Positions 13,310 through 25,035 of a stretch of DNA of 64,000 bases are shown piece by piece. Origin of the DNA: Episyrphus balteatus (lineage: Eukaryota; Arthropoda; Insecta; Diptera; Syrphidae); NCBI RefSeq assembly GCF_945859705.1, contig NC_079134.1:164831718-164895717 (forward strand), written 5' to 3'. How positions within the stretch are numbered: the first letter of the stretch is position 1; each line of letters starts with the position of its first letter. The notes under the pieces are model-generated. The model was not told where the DNA came from and did no database searches. It was given only the letters and a program-made list of their open reading frames with translations. The translations under genes and the position numbers were made by a program.

Positions 13310-15830
13310 ATTGCGGATGTAATTTGAGCATAATATAGTAAGATAAATAAAATTCAATAATACAATTTGACTGTCTTGTTAATAAAGCCTTGACTACTGA
13401 AAGATTCCTTCAAGTCTAGATTTTTTTTCCAAAGTCAAAGAAATATTTTTTAACATATTTAACCTAGAAACCATGGTGAAAATCTTAAAGGTCCAATGTG
13501 CTACAAAAGAAATCTGATATCTTTAAAAGACAATATCATAAAGCTTTTTTTTCGAAGAATTAAATATAAATAAAATAAAAATTCTAGGTGTGGTAAAAAC
13601 CAGCTATCAATTAGCAACATTTAGTATTTAGCAGCAGACTTCTTAATTTATTTTTTTGTATTATTTACTATTTATATCGAAAAATTAAGTCCAAACACAA
13701 CAATCTGACTCATGCCATTTTATTTTAATTGAATAAAATTATCTAAACATTGTTTCTTTATTCAAATTTTGATTTTTTTTTGTTTGCAAAAAAAGCCATC
13801 ATAATTAAATAAAACAAAAATAACTTGTATATTCTTATCAGCTGGAACTGTTAGATCGATCTTTTGCACTTGTCGAAGAAAAAAATAAAGAAACTTTCGC
13901 ACCCCAAGACAAATAAACTAACCACAAGTCAATATTTTTTTTTATTTCTAATTTTGAAACAAAAGCTATAGAATACAAAAATAATAATAATAAATAAAAG
14001 AAGTCAATTAATTAAACATTCGATTTCTTTTTTTTTTTTAGTAAATTATTTATTTTTTTAATCAACTAATTAATGTGATATGCTAATATAATTGGATGGT
14101 TTTTTGTTAAATTTTGAATTCTTTGCAAAGTATTTTTTTTTTCTTTTTGCATAAAAATCTTCCTCGTTGTCTCGTTCATCAAATAATAATAAATTTTAAT
14201 AAAAAAAAATCAATTTTTATCTCAACAAAGATATCTCTAAGAAAAAAAGAGATATATTTACTTAAATTAAATATTTGCTGCAGGAAAGTAACACAAATAT
14301 ATTTTAGCAAACATAACGACGAATCGATTTGTCAAGCATTTTGTTTGTTTGTATACGATTCGGAGAATTTAAACCGAAAACCCCTTCACTTTAGTTTTTT
14401 TTTTTTGCCAGAAACAAGTCTCCGAATGCCATCAATCTTGAGTTTTATGAGTAAATTTGTGTCGTGTTCACACTACATCTTGTTGGGAGACCCCATAACA
14501 ACTTTAATTTTGTCTGTTTCTGTATCGATTTCGAGAAAGGAACGAAAAAAAGTAAAAACAACTTCAAGATATGAGAGAGGTCTTATGTCAATACAAAAAA
14601 TTATTCACCTGGAATTTTAAACCTTTTCTGCTCCAGATCCAGAAAAAAACGTAAACGTTCAAAATAATTTAAGGCATCATATATAATATTATTTGATTAC
14701 ATGCGTGTTTTTTTTTTGTGAGATTGTAATGTTGACAAAGTCACACGAAGTTAAGATGTGCGATGCATGTTGTTTTGGGTGCACTAGTTTATGATATGTT
14801 GAGCCCTCCAAAAAACACTGACAGATAAGATATGGCAGAGGTAAAGAGCAGTTTCGAAATCGAAACACTAAAAAAAAAAAAAAAAAACAGATAAGCCCAG
14901 GTACAATGTACATAGTCAACACTTTCAAATTTTAAACTTTAAACACAACTGAAAAAAAAAGTATCTTGATGATAAAAAATAATAAAAAGTAGAAATTCTA
15001 CAAAAACCAAGAAACCAAACCGTCGACAGTTGTTGTGTCGGTTGACATGGATCGTCTCAGAGCATAACATGCAAATAACAAGCGCGCGAGAGTCCATGAT
15101 TCGAGCTATGGCTGGAAAAGTGTCGCATTTGCGTAAAATTATGCATGTCACGTATAAACCAGAGTGAACTATGGGCGCATGGTGTTGCATGACAAGCAAG
15201 TTAGACTAGGTATAAGCCTGAGCGCGAACAAGCCTCATTGCAATAACTACTTTTTTTTTTTGTTTTTACTTCTTTTTTCTTGTGTGTTTCTGGGTTCTTT
15301 TTTTTGAAATTTCTAGGAATAAACATCGAGAAAAGCGTAAAAAAAAATCAGCAAAACGTGTAATAAAAAACAACGGCGACCGAAGACGACGACATTCGAT
15401 GTTGATGATGATGGTTTTAGTGATGATGATGGTGACAATTGATATGAGCGAGAGAAGAAATGAAAGAGAAGACGAGTTGGAATTTCATGTCACCAATTGT
15501 GACAGCTTCAGACGAAATCTGTTATGGAACGTTTATTCGATGGAAGTGGGATGACCACCAGAGAAAGGTCTCTACAGACAGACAGTTACAACAAAAAATT
15601 ACTAAAAATAAGAGAAAAAATCATTTCAAGCAATCAATCAGTGGGTGGTTTATAATTTGACGTTTGTGCTACCTGTCACTACTACCATCAGTGTCGATGC
15701 AAATGCTGATAACATCTTTTGAATCTTAAAAGATGATAATTTATATGAAATTAAGTCATATTCCAGCCAAGCATAGATGCTATTTTTAAAACTGATGCAA
15801 ATTTATTTTAAGGAAATAATAAACAATATG
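13310..15830. other. Spacer between the two inverted arrays
   Basis: About 2.5 kb of A/T-rich DNA. It holds the longest open frame in the window (14114-14620, plus strand, 168 codons), which starts from TTG and has no ATG until late, and an enhancer-like, less A/T-rich stretch at 15010-15230. No transposase or reverse transcriptase motif is seen in any frame. If the two arrays are the arms of one element, this would be its interior. Confidence 0.4.
15010..15230. promoter_or_regulatory. Less A/T-rich block with an octamer site; possible enhancer
   Basis: The block has clearly more G+C than its flanks and contains a perfect POU octamer ATGCAAAT at 15069-15076, GCGCGCGAG and TTATGCATGTCACG. No long coding frame with splice signals is present. 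The function is inferred from composition and motifs only. Confidence 0.15.
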
Positions 15831-15839
15831 TGTCTTATG

Positions 15840-16300
15840 TTGGGCGCCATTTAAAAAAAAAAAAATTTCTGACTAGACATTCAAATTGAATAATTAAGTC
15901 AAATTAATCTAATTAGTTTTTGCAAATTTTAAATGAATTGACGTTAAAATGACGAAATGAAGCAAAATTATACATAAATGAGTTCCGCGTTGGGCGCCAT
16001 TCAATATTTTTATTTTTTTATTTGAATATGCACCTAGTTTATATAGTTTTTATAGTGATTGGACGTCAATTTAAGGCAGTATAACTGCCTTTTAAACAAA
16101 TTAATAACAAACCAGTTTCATGTTGGGCACCATTTAAGACAACTGATGATTTTACAGTCAAATTGAATAATTAAATATTATTCATCTTATTATTTTTGCA
16201 AATTTGTAATGAGTCGACGTCAAAATGAAGAAATGAAGCTAATCCTTGAGTAAAATATACCTACACAAATGAGTTCCACGTTGGGCGCCATTTAATAAAT
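15840..16300 (-). repeat. Array with a tRNA-Lys primer-binding-site-like motif, right (inverted) arm
   Basis: Four copies of the reverse complement, GTTGGGCGCCATT, lie near 15840, 15989, 16118 and 16272, at 127-154 bp spacing. The copies near 15980 and 16265 read GAGTTCC(G/A)CGTTGGGCGCC, the exact mirror of the best left-arm copies. Unit bodies alternate between two types, one with ATGAAG..AAATGA near GACGTC and one with ATTGGACGTCAATTTAAGGCAG, and both types have partners in the left arm. Confidence 0.75.
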
Positions 16301-16309
16301 AACTTTAAT

Positions 16310-17985
16310 AAATGCAATTTTATGCCTATGTCAATCGAAAGGTTTATAATATTTCATCAAGTCGAAAAAGGAATTATGTACCTTTGAATTTATCAAACTT
16401 GTAAATCCGAAGCTAGATTAAGTGAATCCATTGCACCTCATTAATCAAATGAAAATTGAGGATAACAACAATCAATTCATTTACCAAAAATAAATGATTA
16501 GTTACCAACTTTATCAAACTTTTAAGCCCTGCAAACATTCAAAATACATTAATTTGGATCTATAATTTTCTAATGCAAGTTAAATATTAACGTGGTATGA
16601 GTATTATAAATAATTTGATGCGTTATAAATAATAAAATGCCAACTGCTGATAAGCTTGAGGAAGAAATGCATCTTACAACCTGACCGATTTTTTTTTTTT
16701 GAAAAATTAATCCATCAAAACAATCATCAATCAACCTGACATGAGAATGAAGTATTACCTCCACAAGTTTAGGATCGATGAAAGCTTAAGTAAACTTTGT
16801 TAAAAAAAAATATATAAAAATATAGGTTTTGATGATTTTGATGGTAGCTACTAGATTTTTATTTTAGTTTTTCTTTCCAAAATTGTAAAATTGGTAAATT
16901 GTTGTTTCTAAGCAACAAAACTTATAAATCCATTCCATCTTAATTAACAAAGAAATCTTGACTTTCCAAGCTTCTTCATATTGATTTATTATAATTGATC
17001 AAATGATTTATTTTATTATAAAAATAAATTTTCTTTACAACACAAACACCTCAAAGCGTGTGTTTTTAGAATTTCAATGTTCTATCAATATTTTTTCATG
17101 ATCATTTATTTTAACTCTTTAGACAGATCTACTAGTTTGATGTAAGAGAGAAGTAAAAAAAAAAAAAATATTTATAATCATGCAAATTATTTTATGTTGA
17201 TATATGTAGGCAAACTAAGTATGTTAATTATGAACATCATTTTAACCAATTAAGTTTTTTTTTTTTCTTTCTTCTATTTTTAATATAAAAAACCAAGAAA
17301 TTGAATAAAAATCATATGAATTTTAAATGAATAAAGTTAAGACAAAAAAAAAAACATGACGCATTTTGAAAAATTTTAAATATAATTATAATTGTTGAAA
17401 GGGTTGGTCACTAGTTGACTATAGTTGGATGTAAATACGAGGTCAGAAAATACATAATTATTATTTTATTATTGCCTATTGAAGTTTGTTGTTTGAAGGT
17501 GTGGAGAGAGATAAATATTGCATGAGATTCTTCTTTTTTTCTACTTTTTATTTGGATTCATAATTTATAATATTGAATGTTTAATATAAGAAATATTAAA
17601 GCATTTAGAAGGTTTATTGTGACTAGTTGATGCTAGCTATAGGCTTGGAATGTTATCATTCTTCTTTGAAATTTCCATCTGTCATTTAATCTTGGTATTT
17701 GATCATGATCACGTATCAATGCTCTTTGTAAAGTGTTTGATTTTGGCGGTATTTTGACATCAAAGAAACGAACAGCTTACAACCAGTTTTTTACAAGAAA
17801 CAATCTGGATAAACTTAAAATGCATTCTCTGAAAAGTAAATGAAGAAAACTATGGTAATAGATATACTAGATTGTTTCCAAGAACCTAAAAATAAATAGT
17901 TTTAATATCTTTTCTTGGCAGTTAACAAAAGTGTAAAACTGAATTTAAACTAGCTTCAGTACCTACTAATTTGACTTATTTAAGT
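16310..17985. other. No gene seen
   Basis: A/T-rich DNA. The only motif I note is the perfect palindrome TGATCATGATCA near 17702, which recurs at 36500. Confidence 0.5.
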
Positions 17986-17988
17986 CCT

Positions 17989-18119
17989 GGGCCCATTTTC
18001 ATAAAACTATTTGTCTAATAAAATAATAATGAATTTACTAATATTTTTAAGCTTTTTCATAGAATAGTGAGCAAACATTAGTAAATTCGCTAGACTGATA
18101 GTTTTATGAAATTGGGCCC
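17989..18119. mobile_element. Palindromic MITE, 131 bp
   Basis: The left end GGGCCCATTTTCATAAAAC and the right end GTTTTATGAAATTGGGCCC are near-perfect reverse complements. The inner arms continue to match with mismatches (for example GAATTTACTAAT with ATTAGTAAATTC), so almost the whole element folds into one hairpin. It has no coding capacity. The superfamily is not evident and no clear target duplication is visible. Confidence 0.7.
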
Positions 18120-18639
18120 AAGTAAGACTTTTAACGAAATTTAAATAATTTATGTTGAACATAAACTCTTATTCTCTACTTTTTATTCTGCGTAAACTGT
18201 CACATAAGGATTTATGTTGAACTTAAATGATAAAGTTTCGATTCAGCAAACGGCTCTAAATGTGTTAAAACGATGTACATGTGTTTTGAAAGTCGTTATT
18301 GTATTGGGTGAAGCTCAAGTTTGATGATAAAATAAGCCTTAGGCCTATTTCAGAGTTTACTATATCAAAAGAAGTGGTGGTTAAAAACTTCAAATTTGGA
18401 ATCAGCGCGGCGCGGCAGTTGAAATATTATTAGAATTTGCTAAAATTCAGATTGCAAAACCACTGTTGATCAGTATTATTATTCTAGGATTTAAAACTTA
18501 TTAATCTTGTTTAAGTTAAAAAAGAAGGCTCTAGTTATCCGAAATAGAAAAACCTAAAAACTGAAAATATAGAGGTTTTTTTTAGAAAAAAATAGTTTTG
18601 GTTTTTTGTTAGGTAATTTCTCGAAATTGACAAGATATT

Positions 18640-19575
18640 TTTGAATCCGGTTTTCTATTTTCTTTTTTTTTTTAATAAATAAGAGAATCGAATTTTAAAA
18701 ACTAAAATAGTACATACATAAAATTTTGAAAAAAAAATTATTTAAAATTTTTTTTTTCAATTTTTTTTTTCAAAATTTTGATTTTCAAAATTAATTCTTC
18801 AAAAACTATGCCATATGCTTTGTTTAAAATTTTTGTAAGAAACTAGAGTTTTGGTTTTACAAAAAGGTGTAGCACGTCATTGTAGGTGTTACCGTTGATT
18901 TTTGATAATTTTTTTTTTAAATTAAGTAAATTTTTTTTTAAACTGCCCCTCCCTGCTAAACGGAGGGGAATAGACCCCCTCTAATACGATTTTTTTCTTG
19001 TCTCGAGCCAACCTACATGCTCTAGCTTTTTGGCGCATTGCTCCTGATTCACCCTGTATAAAAGTACAAAAATAAATTGTTACCTTTTTTTGTGAAACCA
19101 TTGCAGCAGCTTTATATAAACGAAATCTGCAGAATGAGCACATAAAATTGTTGGAAATTAAATGATCTATAAAAACTGTAATGAGTATTTTTTCAATAAA
19201 AGTTGTAGAAAAAAAGTTATAGCCCCCTGAAAGATTTTTTTCTTGAAAATGTACATCTATTTTCAAGTATAACTTTCTTATTTTCAGTTTTACAGAAAAA
19301 AGTACCTACCTTATTCAAAATTATAGAAAAATAAATTATCTACAAAAACGATTTTGACAATTTTTTTGTGGGACATACGGTGCGCAAGATATCGATAAAA
19401 AACAGTTTACACCACTTTTCCAAGATGGCGGCCAAATGGGAGGGCTTTCAACCCCGAAAACTAGATTGTATACTCACATTAATCTCCTCTACACATCAAA
19501 ACAAAAAAATCTTGTCCTACCCAAAATGCAAGGTTCGGTCAAAATTTTGTAACATTTCAATGGACTATAGGTAGG
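18640..19575. mobile_element. Degenerate transposon-derived DNA, class unknown
   Basis: The stretch has the look of interspersed insect repeats: nested AAAATTTT and TTTTCAAAATTTTGA runs, a CCCCTCC..GGAGGGG pair (18945-18967), a CACCCTGTATA motif near 19050, and GTGGGACATACGG, AAGATATCGAT and CAAGATGGCGGCC near 19370-19435. No open frame with transposase or reverse transcriptase residues is visible. Ends and class cannot be fixed without a library search. Confidence 0.3.
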
Positions 19576-20255
19576 AAGGCCAAATGCCTTCAAAAATAGT
19601 TTCGTATAATTTTGTATTTAGAATTTTCAAGCAACGTTTCGATATAAAACAATTTTGATTTCATATTTTTATTAAGCAAATCCAAAACATTTGAAAAAAT
19701 ATAACTTCTTCTCAGTTTTTGAAAAAATGGTTCAAAGTTTGTGAACAGTGTGTTCTCACCAAATCATAAGTTTCTTATTCACCTACACGAGTATTTCATT
19801 TTAGAAGGCGATATTCGACACTAATCTTAATCAACCTTATGACAGTAGTAATGAATAGTAAAATTTTAGGAATTTTCCTTATTGGAAGTTTAATTAGTCT
19901 AAAAATACAACTTTAAAATACATTAGGAAAAAAAATGGATCGGTATATCTTACAATAAATAGTTGCCTCCAAACGTTTTAGGCAACAGCTATAGATTTTC
20001 AAGTATAATAGTAACCGAATTGAGTAACACATTATAAGAAAAAATTTTTGATTGATAAAGAAACTTCCCACAAAAGGTCTTGAAGTGTTATAGACAAAGC
20101 TCAATTTAACTTTCAGTTAAAAATCCACGAAAATCTTAAGTTTTCCTGTTTCGTAGGAAAGGATTAGCTGATACTAATTTATGTATTTTAAACCTTTTCA
20201 AGAAAATGTCAGCTCCAAATAATCCGAGGTTTTTTTTGTATAAACATGCCGTTAA

Positions 20256-20784
20256 CCCTTTCGGACCCAGCGTTACTCTCATGTAACATTTTTTTAAAAA
20301 CTCGTAAAAAATATTAAATTAAACAAATTTTTAGGTTACGATGGCTTAATTGAAAGATAATAATGCCTAGTTACTGGATTATTACAAAAAGTTAGTCAAA
20401 TATCATACCTTTAATTTTTTTTTTATCGAGAAATTGACTGAAATTCACATTTTTTTTTTTTTGCAAAACATTTTTTTTTTATATGGTCATAATTTTGAAA
20501 AAAAAAATATAAAAAAAGTTAATGCAGAAAGTGTTTTGTTCTTTTGCTTAGAAAAAGAAGCATACATTATAGTTTCATAAAAAGTTATTTTCTCAGTTCT
20601 CCGACTTTTTTTGGTGGTCATAGGCAGTGCATGTTACTTGCATGTAACATGAAAAAAACACATTAGTTTTGCTATTTATTATTTTGGAAAATAAGTTTTT
20701 GCTATTCATATTTCTTAGTTGTGATGTTTTTGATCCGAAACAACATTTTTTAATATTGATTTTTATAGCTTGGGTTCGAAAGGG
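20256..20784. mobile_element. piggyBac-like non-autonomous element, 529 bp
   Basis: The ends CCCTTTCGGACCCA and TGGGTTCGAAAGGG form terminal inverted repeats with one mismatch. They are flanked by TTAA on both sides (20252-20255 and 20785-20788), the target duplication of the piggyBac superfamily. The motif CATGTAACAT occurs near both ends (20280 and 20637) as a subterminal repeat. There is no transposase ORF, so it is a MITE-like internal deletion derivative. Confidence 0.8.
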
Positions 20785-21266
20785 TTAAAAGACTACATCT
20801 ATGATACTTTTAGCCTAATTATTCACTATTTTTAGCCCAGAAATTTGGACGTACGTTCAGAACTGACTATAATTTCTTTGTTTAATACTTTTTAAAACTG
20901 TTTTACAATATTTGAATAACCATTTGAGAGCGTATTTTAGCGGTTTTCATGTTTATATGCCAACTACCAAGATATTATCATGATCTTATTGAAACGAGCA
21001 AAAGAAGACGCAATTAGAAACTTGTAGGTAAATTGTATTCGTCAAAAGCGAAGAAATGATAAAATTCATCCATGTTATTCCCACTCAAAAGATCAACAAC
21101 AAACGTCAAAACAACTTGAATTAATTCCTTCTTAACATTGCCATTCCTTCCGCGAAAACAAAGTCCACAAGAAACCTTTTTTTCTTGTTTTTGAACCCTC
21201 ACACACATACAAGGACAAAATCCCTCATAAAGACAAACAAGAAAAAAACAAAAAAAAAAAACTTAC

Positions 21267-21546
21267 TTTTTCCCTTCACGAATTCGGTGTGATTATCCTC
21301 AGAATTTGTGTGTGCGTTCGACAAATTGTTATTGCTAATCCTTTGCATTTGATATTGTTTACTCGATTGTAATTGTTGTTGTCTGTGTTGTTGTTGGCGT
21401 TTTCGACCTCCACCGCCACCTCCACTATGCCTCTCATTTCCATCACCATTATTATTATTATTTCGTATGTAACGATCTCTAGCGGATTGGGACTCTACTA
21501 CAATATTAAGGAGCAATAGTCCCACAATTAGTAATCCTTTCATCAT
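21267..21546 (-). CDS. First coding exon of a secreted or signal-peptide protein
   Basis: Two adjacent ATGs (21546 and 21543) open a frame of about 93 codons that ends at GTAAGT (21266 downward). The N terminus MMKGLLIVGLLLLNIVV is a textbook signal peptide, with a likely cleavage before or within ESQSARD. The rest is low complexity: an Asn run, a Gly run, a Gln/Arg-rich stretch, then a Ser/Asn/Glu-rich tail. It is a typical poorly conserved leader or pro-region of a fly secreted protein. Reading past the donor gives poly-Phe, as expected of intron. The second ATG has the better context. I do not recognise the gene. The next exons must lie at lower coordinates, and I could not join any with confidence. 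Upstream, at about 660 bp, lies the initiator plus downstream element described separately, and a hAT element sits just beyond that. Confidence 0.6.
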
Positions 21547-22176
21547 GAAAACATTATCCAAAATTGTGACTTAGTTTTTTTTTTCTTTGTTTACTCTGCT
21601 TTCAAAAATTAATAAATTGTTGTTGTTGTTGATCGAATACAAACAAAAAACACACACTTGTACGTGTACAACACTCACTAAATTTAAAATTGGTTTTCTT
21701 TTTTTAGAGTGACAACATGCAAAAAGCCTGTTAACTTAGAGTAACGCACTAAGTATTATTAAAAAAGACGGAACAAAATTGAAAAAAAAATAAAACTTGA
21801 ATTTTTGTTGTATTTTTTTAACGATCCAGTTTCAAGTGATCGTTTATATCTCTTTTTTCCTTATTTTTTTTTTAAGTTGGGACAACACTCAAGGTTTTGT
21901 TCAAACACACTATAAAGAATGTGGGATTATATTTCAACAATCTTCCAAAAAAAAAAAAAATTCCGGGTCACAATAATTAAGATACTTTTCATCAAATTCA
22001 AATTCTTTTTTTTTTTAAACGATCGATCGTGTTGTTATGTTTTTGAAAGCCGCTGATTTATCGTAATTGGTGTTTCAAACTAAAGGTTTTCGATATAACT
22101 TATTTTGAATGGTATATTTTTAATTATTTTTTTTTTTTTTTTAATTTCGTTGCGCGGCAGAAAATAATATAGCCCG

Positions 22177-22211
22177 GCGTCTGCGCATTCATACGTTTTG
22201 GATAAAACTGA
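22177..22211 (-). promoter_or_regulatory. TATA-less core promoter: initiator plus DPE
   Basis: Read on the minus strand, TCAGTT (22211-22206) is a consensus fly initiator with A+1 at 22209. AGACGC occupies exactly +28 to +33 (22182-22177), matching the downstream promoter element. No TATA box is present at -30. The surrounding 110 bp is the most G+C-rich for several kb. Transcription would run toward the signal-peptide exon, giving a 5' UTR of about 660 nt. The GATCGTG motif overlaps the initiator. Confidence 0.5.
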
Positions 22212-22360
22212 TCGTGTCGTGATCGTTTGAATTCAACGCGCTTAACCTCTCACAAATACTTGTAATAATTTCTGTACCTACTACCTCTATATTATCTTCT
22301 AACACTTATACAATCATAGTAGATTGTTGAACAATAAACAGCTGTCTGTATATTCGAAAA

Positions 22361-23104
22361 CAGAGATGAGTATTTACTTCATATGTAGCAGATCTACTTC
22401 ATTAATTTATTTTGATGTATTTGCTACGTAGCAACCTATTTCTACTTCGTTTGACAAATTTTTTCTAAGGAACAAAATTTCATTTAAGATGTGTCGTCTT
22501 GTTTCATTTTTTGATAATCGAAAAAGTCATTTAAAAAAATGTATTGTTAGTGCACTTTATTTGTGAAATAGCTTACTAGGCTCTGCAAGAATTTCACATC
22601 TTATACATCCAAATCAAAGACCCATCCAAGATATCAAATATTTTATGTAACCGCCCAGATCCACATAATGGCTGTGGATCCGGTCATGCATTTTGCATAA
22701 AATAAAATAGACAGCGGCATTTAAAAAAAACAATCTTAGGTTATTTTATGGCAGATGGCACATCTTTGCTCATGGAACTAAGACCAAGTTAATCTGACTT
22801 CCCTGAATGAAAATAGTTTTGCAATAAAAAACACTTTATAATTTGAAATTAAAAATCATAATAGCAATTAAGGGGATGGCTTTTTGAGAAAAAAGTTCAT
22901 ATTTGTTATGTACGAGTGATACGCCTTCAAGCCATGGCCTCATTTAAATCGGTGCTGGGATTTTTTTTAAATATATTTATTTTTGGGCATTCTCCTTTGT
23001 TTTATATGTATATTTTTTTTCATTATCTGCTACATATTTTCCAAATCTACTTCGTTTTTTTTGGCAATATGTTTCACTTTTCGGGCTTAGCATTCTCATC
23101 CCTG
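22361..23104. mobile_element. hAT-like non-autonomous element, 744 bp
   Basis: The ends CAGAGATGAGTAT and (reverse complement) CAGGGATGAGAAT form terminal inverted repeats starting with the hAT hallmark CAG. The flanks carry a perfect 8-bp duplication TTCGAAAA (22353-22360 and 23105-23112), the size expected for hAT. Subterminal sequence is also inverted (TATGTAGCAGAT against ATCTGCTACATA). The 70-codon frame inside at 22916 is not transposase. The element lies about 150 bp upstream of the predicted start site at 22209. Confidence 0.85.
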
Positions 23105-23112
23105 TTCGAAAA

Positions 23113-25030
23113 GTATAGCTCGAATTGATGAAGAAAGGTAACTGGCGGAGAGCATAACGCGTTTTACCTGTGAAGTTGTTATGTTACCTGTAGATGGTGT
23201 ATGGTTGCTAACTGGGGTGGAATTGAGATTCTTATTTTCTTTAATGTTCATTTTTTTGGGTTTAAAAAATTAATAATAGAAATTTATCTTAAACAGAGTG
23301 AAAATACGATTAATTTAAGGGAATTGTATTCAAGAAGCTTTGAAATGAAAAATATGACTTGGGGATCGAAACTAAGGTTTTCAGAAGCTTGCTTTAAAAT
23401 ACAACGAGCAATAATTTATCTTAGGTATCTCAAAAATGCTGGTGTGAAATGTTTTGTTTTTTTTTTTTTTTTTTTTTTTATGCTTAAGGAGCAGTTTATT
23501 GTAGATAAAAGCAAAAAGTGTTGAACAAATTTCATCAAAGGAGATTTATAAAATTATTTTGTAGAAATATTTTGGGTTACGAAAAAAACATTTTATAGCA
23601 TTAAGCATACCCTGAAACCACTTTGTTCTATATATTGTTAGCTATAATTTTTAGAATCGAGAGTTCGTTTGAAATTTTCAGAACTATTACAAAACAATTT
23701 TCAGTATCAATATTAGCCACATTCAATAGAAGTAGAATAGGTAAAAAAATCGGTCGATAAACAGGATCGTTATTATTTGCTCCTTCATAAAATTTAGACA
23801 GACGAACATTTTGAAGTTTTATTTCCAAAATACAATTTGTAAAAGTAATATTTAAACAACAAAATGTTTATTGTATGAAGAAGAAGACAAATCGATACTA
23901 ACATGTTTTTCCCTTTTATGGTGTGATTTTATTGTTTTTACAATGAAAAACCAAAACACAAGTTACATCTTTAAACTGAGGTTAAGAAACAAATGATTTT
24001 GCAATCTTTCATAATAAACTAAGATTTCTAACTTGGAATTTACTCTACACTTTTTACACAAGCTAAGATTATTTTAAGACATCTTTTGCTACTTATATAC
24101 ATTTTTTTCCCTACCAAATTTTTGAAGACACGAATTACATGCTTTTAAATGGTTCATCACATCAGTTTTTCGCGACGTTATAATTTTAATACCTACTTTA
24201 AACTCTCAAAAAGTCTAAAAAAAAAAGAAAAAACTTATAAAATAAGGCAAGAATAACCTACAACTTTTGTTTCAAAAAACCTAAAAAATTCAATAGCCGG
24301 AAATAAAAAAAAAAAATTAACAAAACCTCTATTAATTTTTTTTTTCTTCAAAAGGAACAAAAATAGCTATGTGTCTCAAAAGAAAAGTAGGTAAAACATT
24401 ATTTGAGTTAAAAAAAATTTCTTCTACCATTTTTTTAAATCAAAATCCCTTTGGATTTTGATTAAATCCTTGATCTTAATTTTCATTCAGCCTGACTAGG
24501 AGTTTCACATGGAAATTTTTCCATCCGAGTTTCACCAGAAGCAAATTGTTATATTTCCCAATAAACTGTTTTTGTTTTTATTTTTGCCACTAAAATTTAA
24601 TGTAAAAAAGACAGAATTTCAAATTTCGGGAAGTTTTATGATTTAAAAAATATGCAAAATCTACTTTTTTTATGTTCTAAAATTTCTATCAGGAAAAGAA
24701 AAGAAAATGGTAGTAACAAAAACATATTTGGCCTCTCAGAATTTGGTACATTTTTTATACCGAATAATAACAATTTTCATTTAAATGCTGTTCATGTAAA
24801 AATTCAGGAATACCTTCTTGGAACCAATTATTTATTTTCTTTAACTTAAATATTGGTTTAAAGATGATAACATTTTATTTAAAACAATCTTTTTTATGTA
24901 TTGCAGCATTTTTCTCCAAATTTATCAATAGTTCGAGGTTTTGTGTAATATAACATGATAAGCCACAATCATGTTAAAATAACCAGATATCAAAGTTTAA
25001 CAATTTCAATAAAATATAATATCATTTTAT
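23113..25030. other. No supported gene
   Basis: Several 60-107 codon frames (23201-23524 plus, 23628-23828 minus, 24652-24849 plus) have passable residue mixtures but lack splice sites or good start contexts. A 20-nt T run lies near 23460-23479. Confidence 0.4.
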
Positions 25031-25035
25031 ATTTT

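Noticed and set aside
12470..16300. An intact LTR retrotransposon
   Set aside because: Primer-binding-site motifs occur many times, but there are no paired LTRs, no polypurine tract next to an LTR, and no gag or pol motifs.
12470..16300. A CRISPR-like array
   Set aside because: Unit spacing and lengths vary (100-166 bp), units are inverted between arms, and the DNA is eukaryotic.
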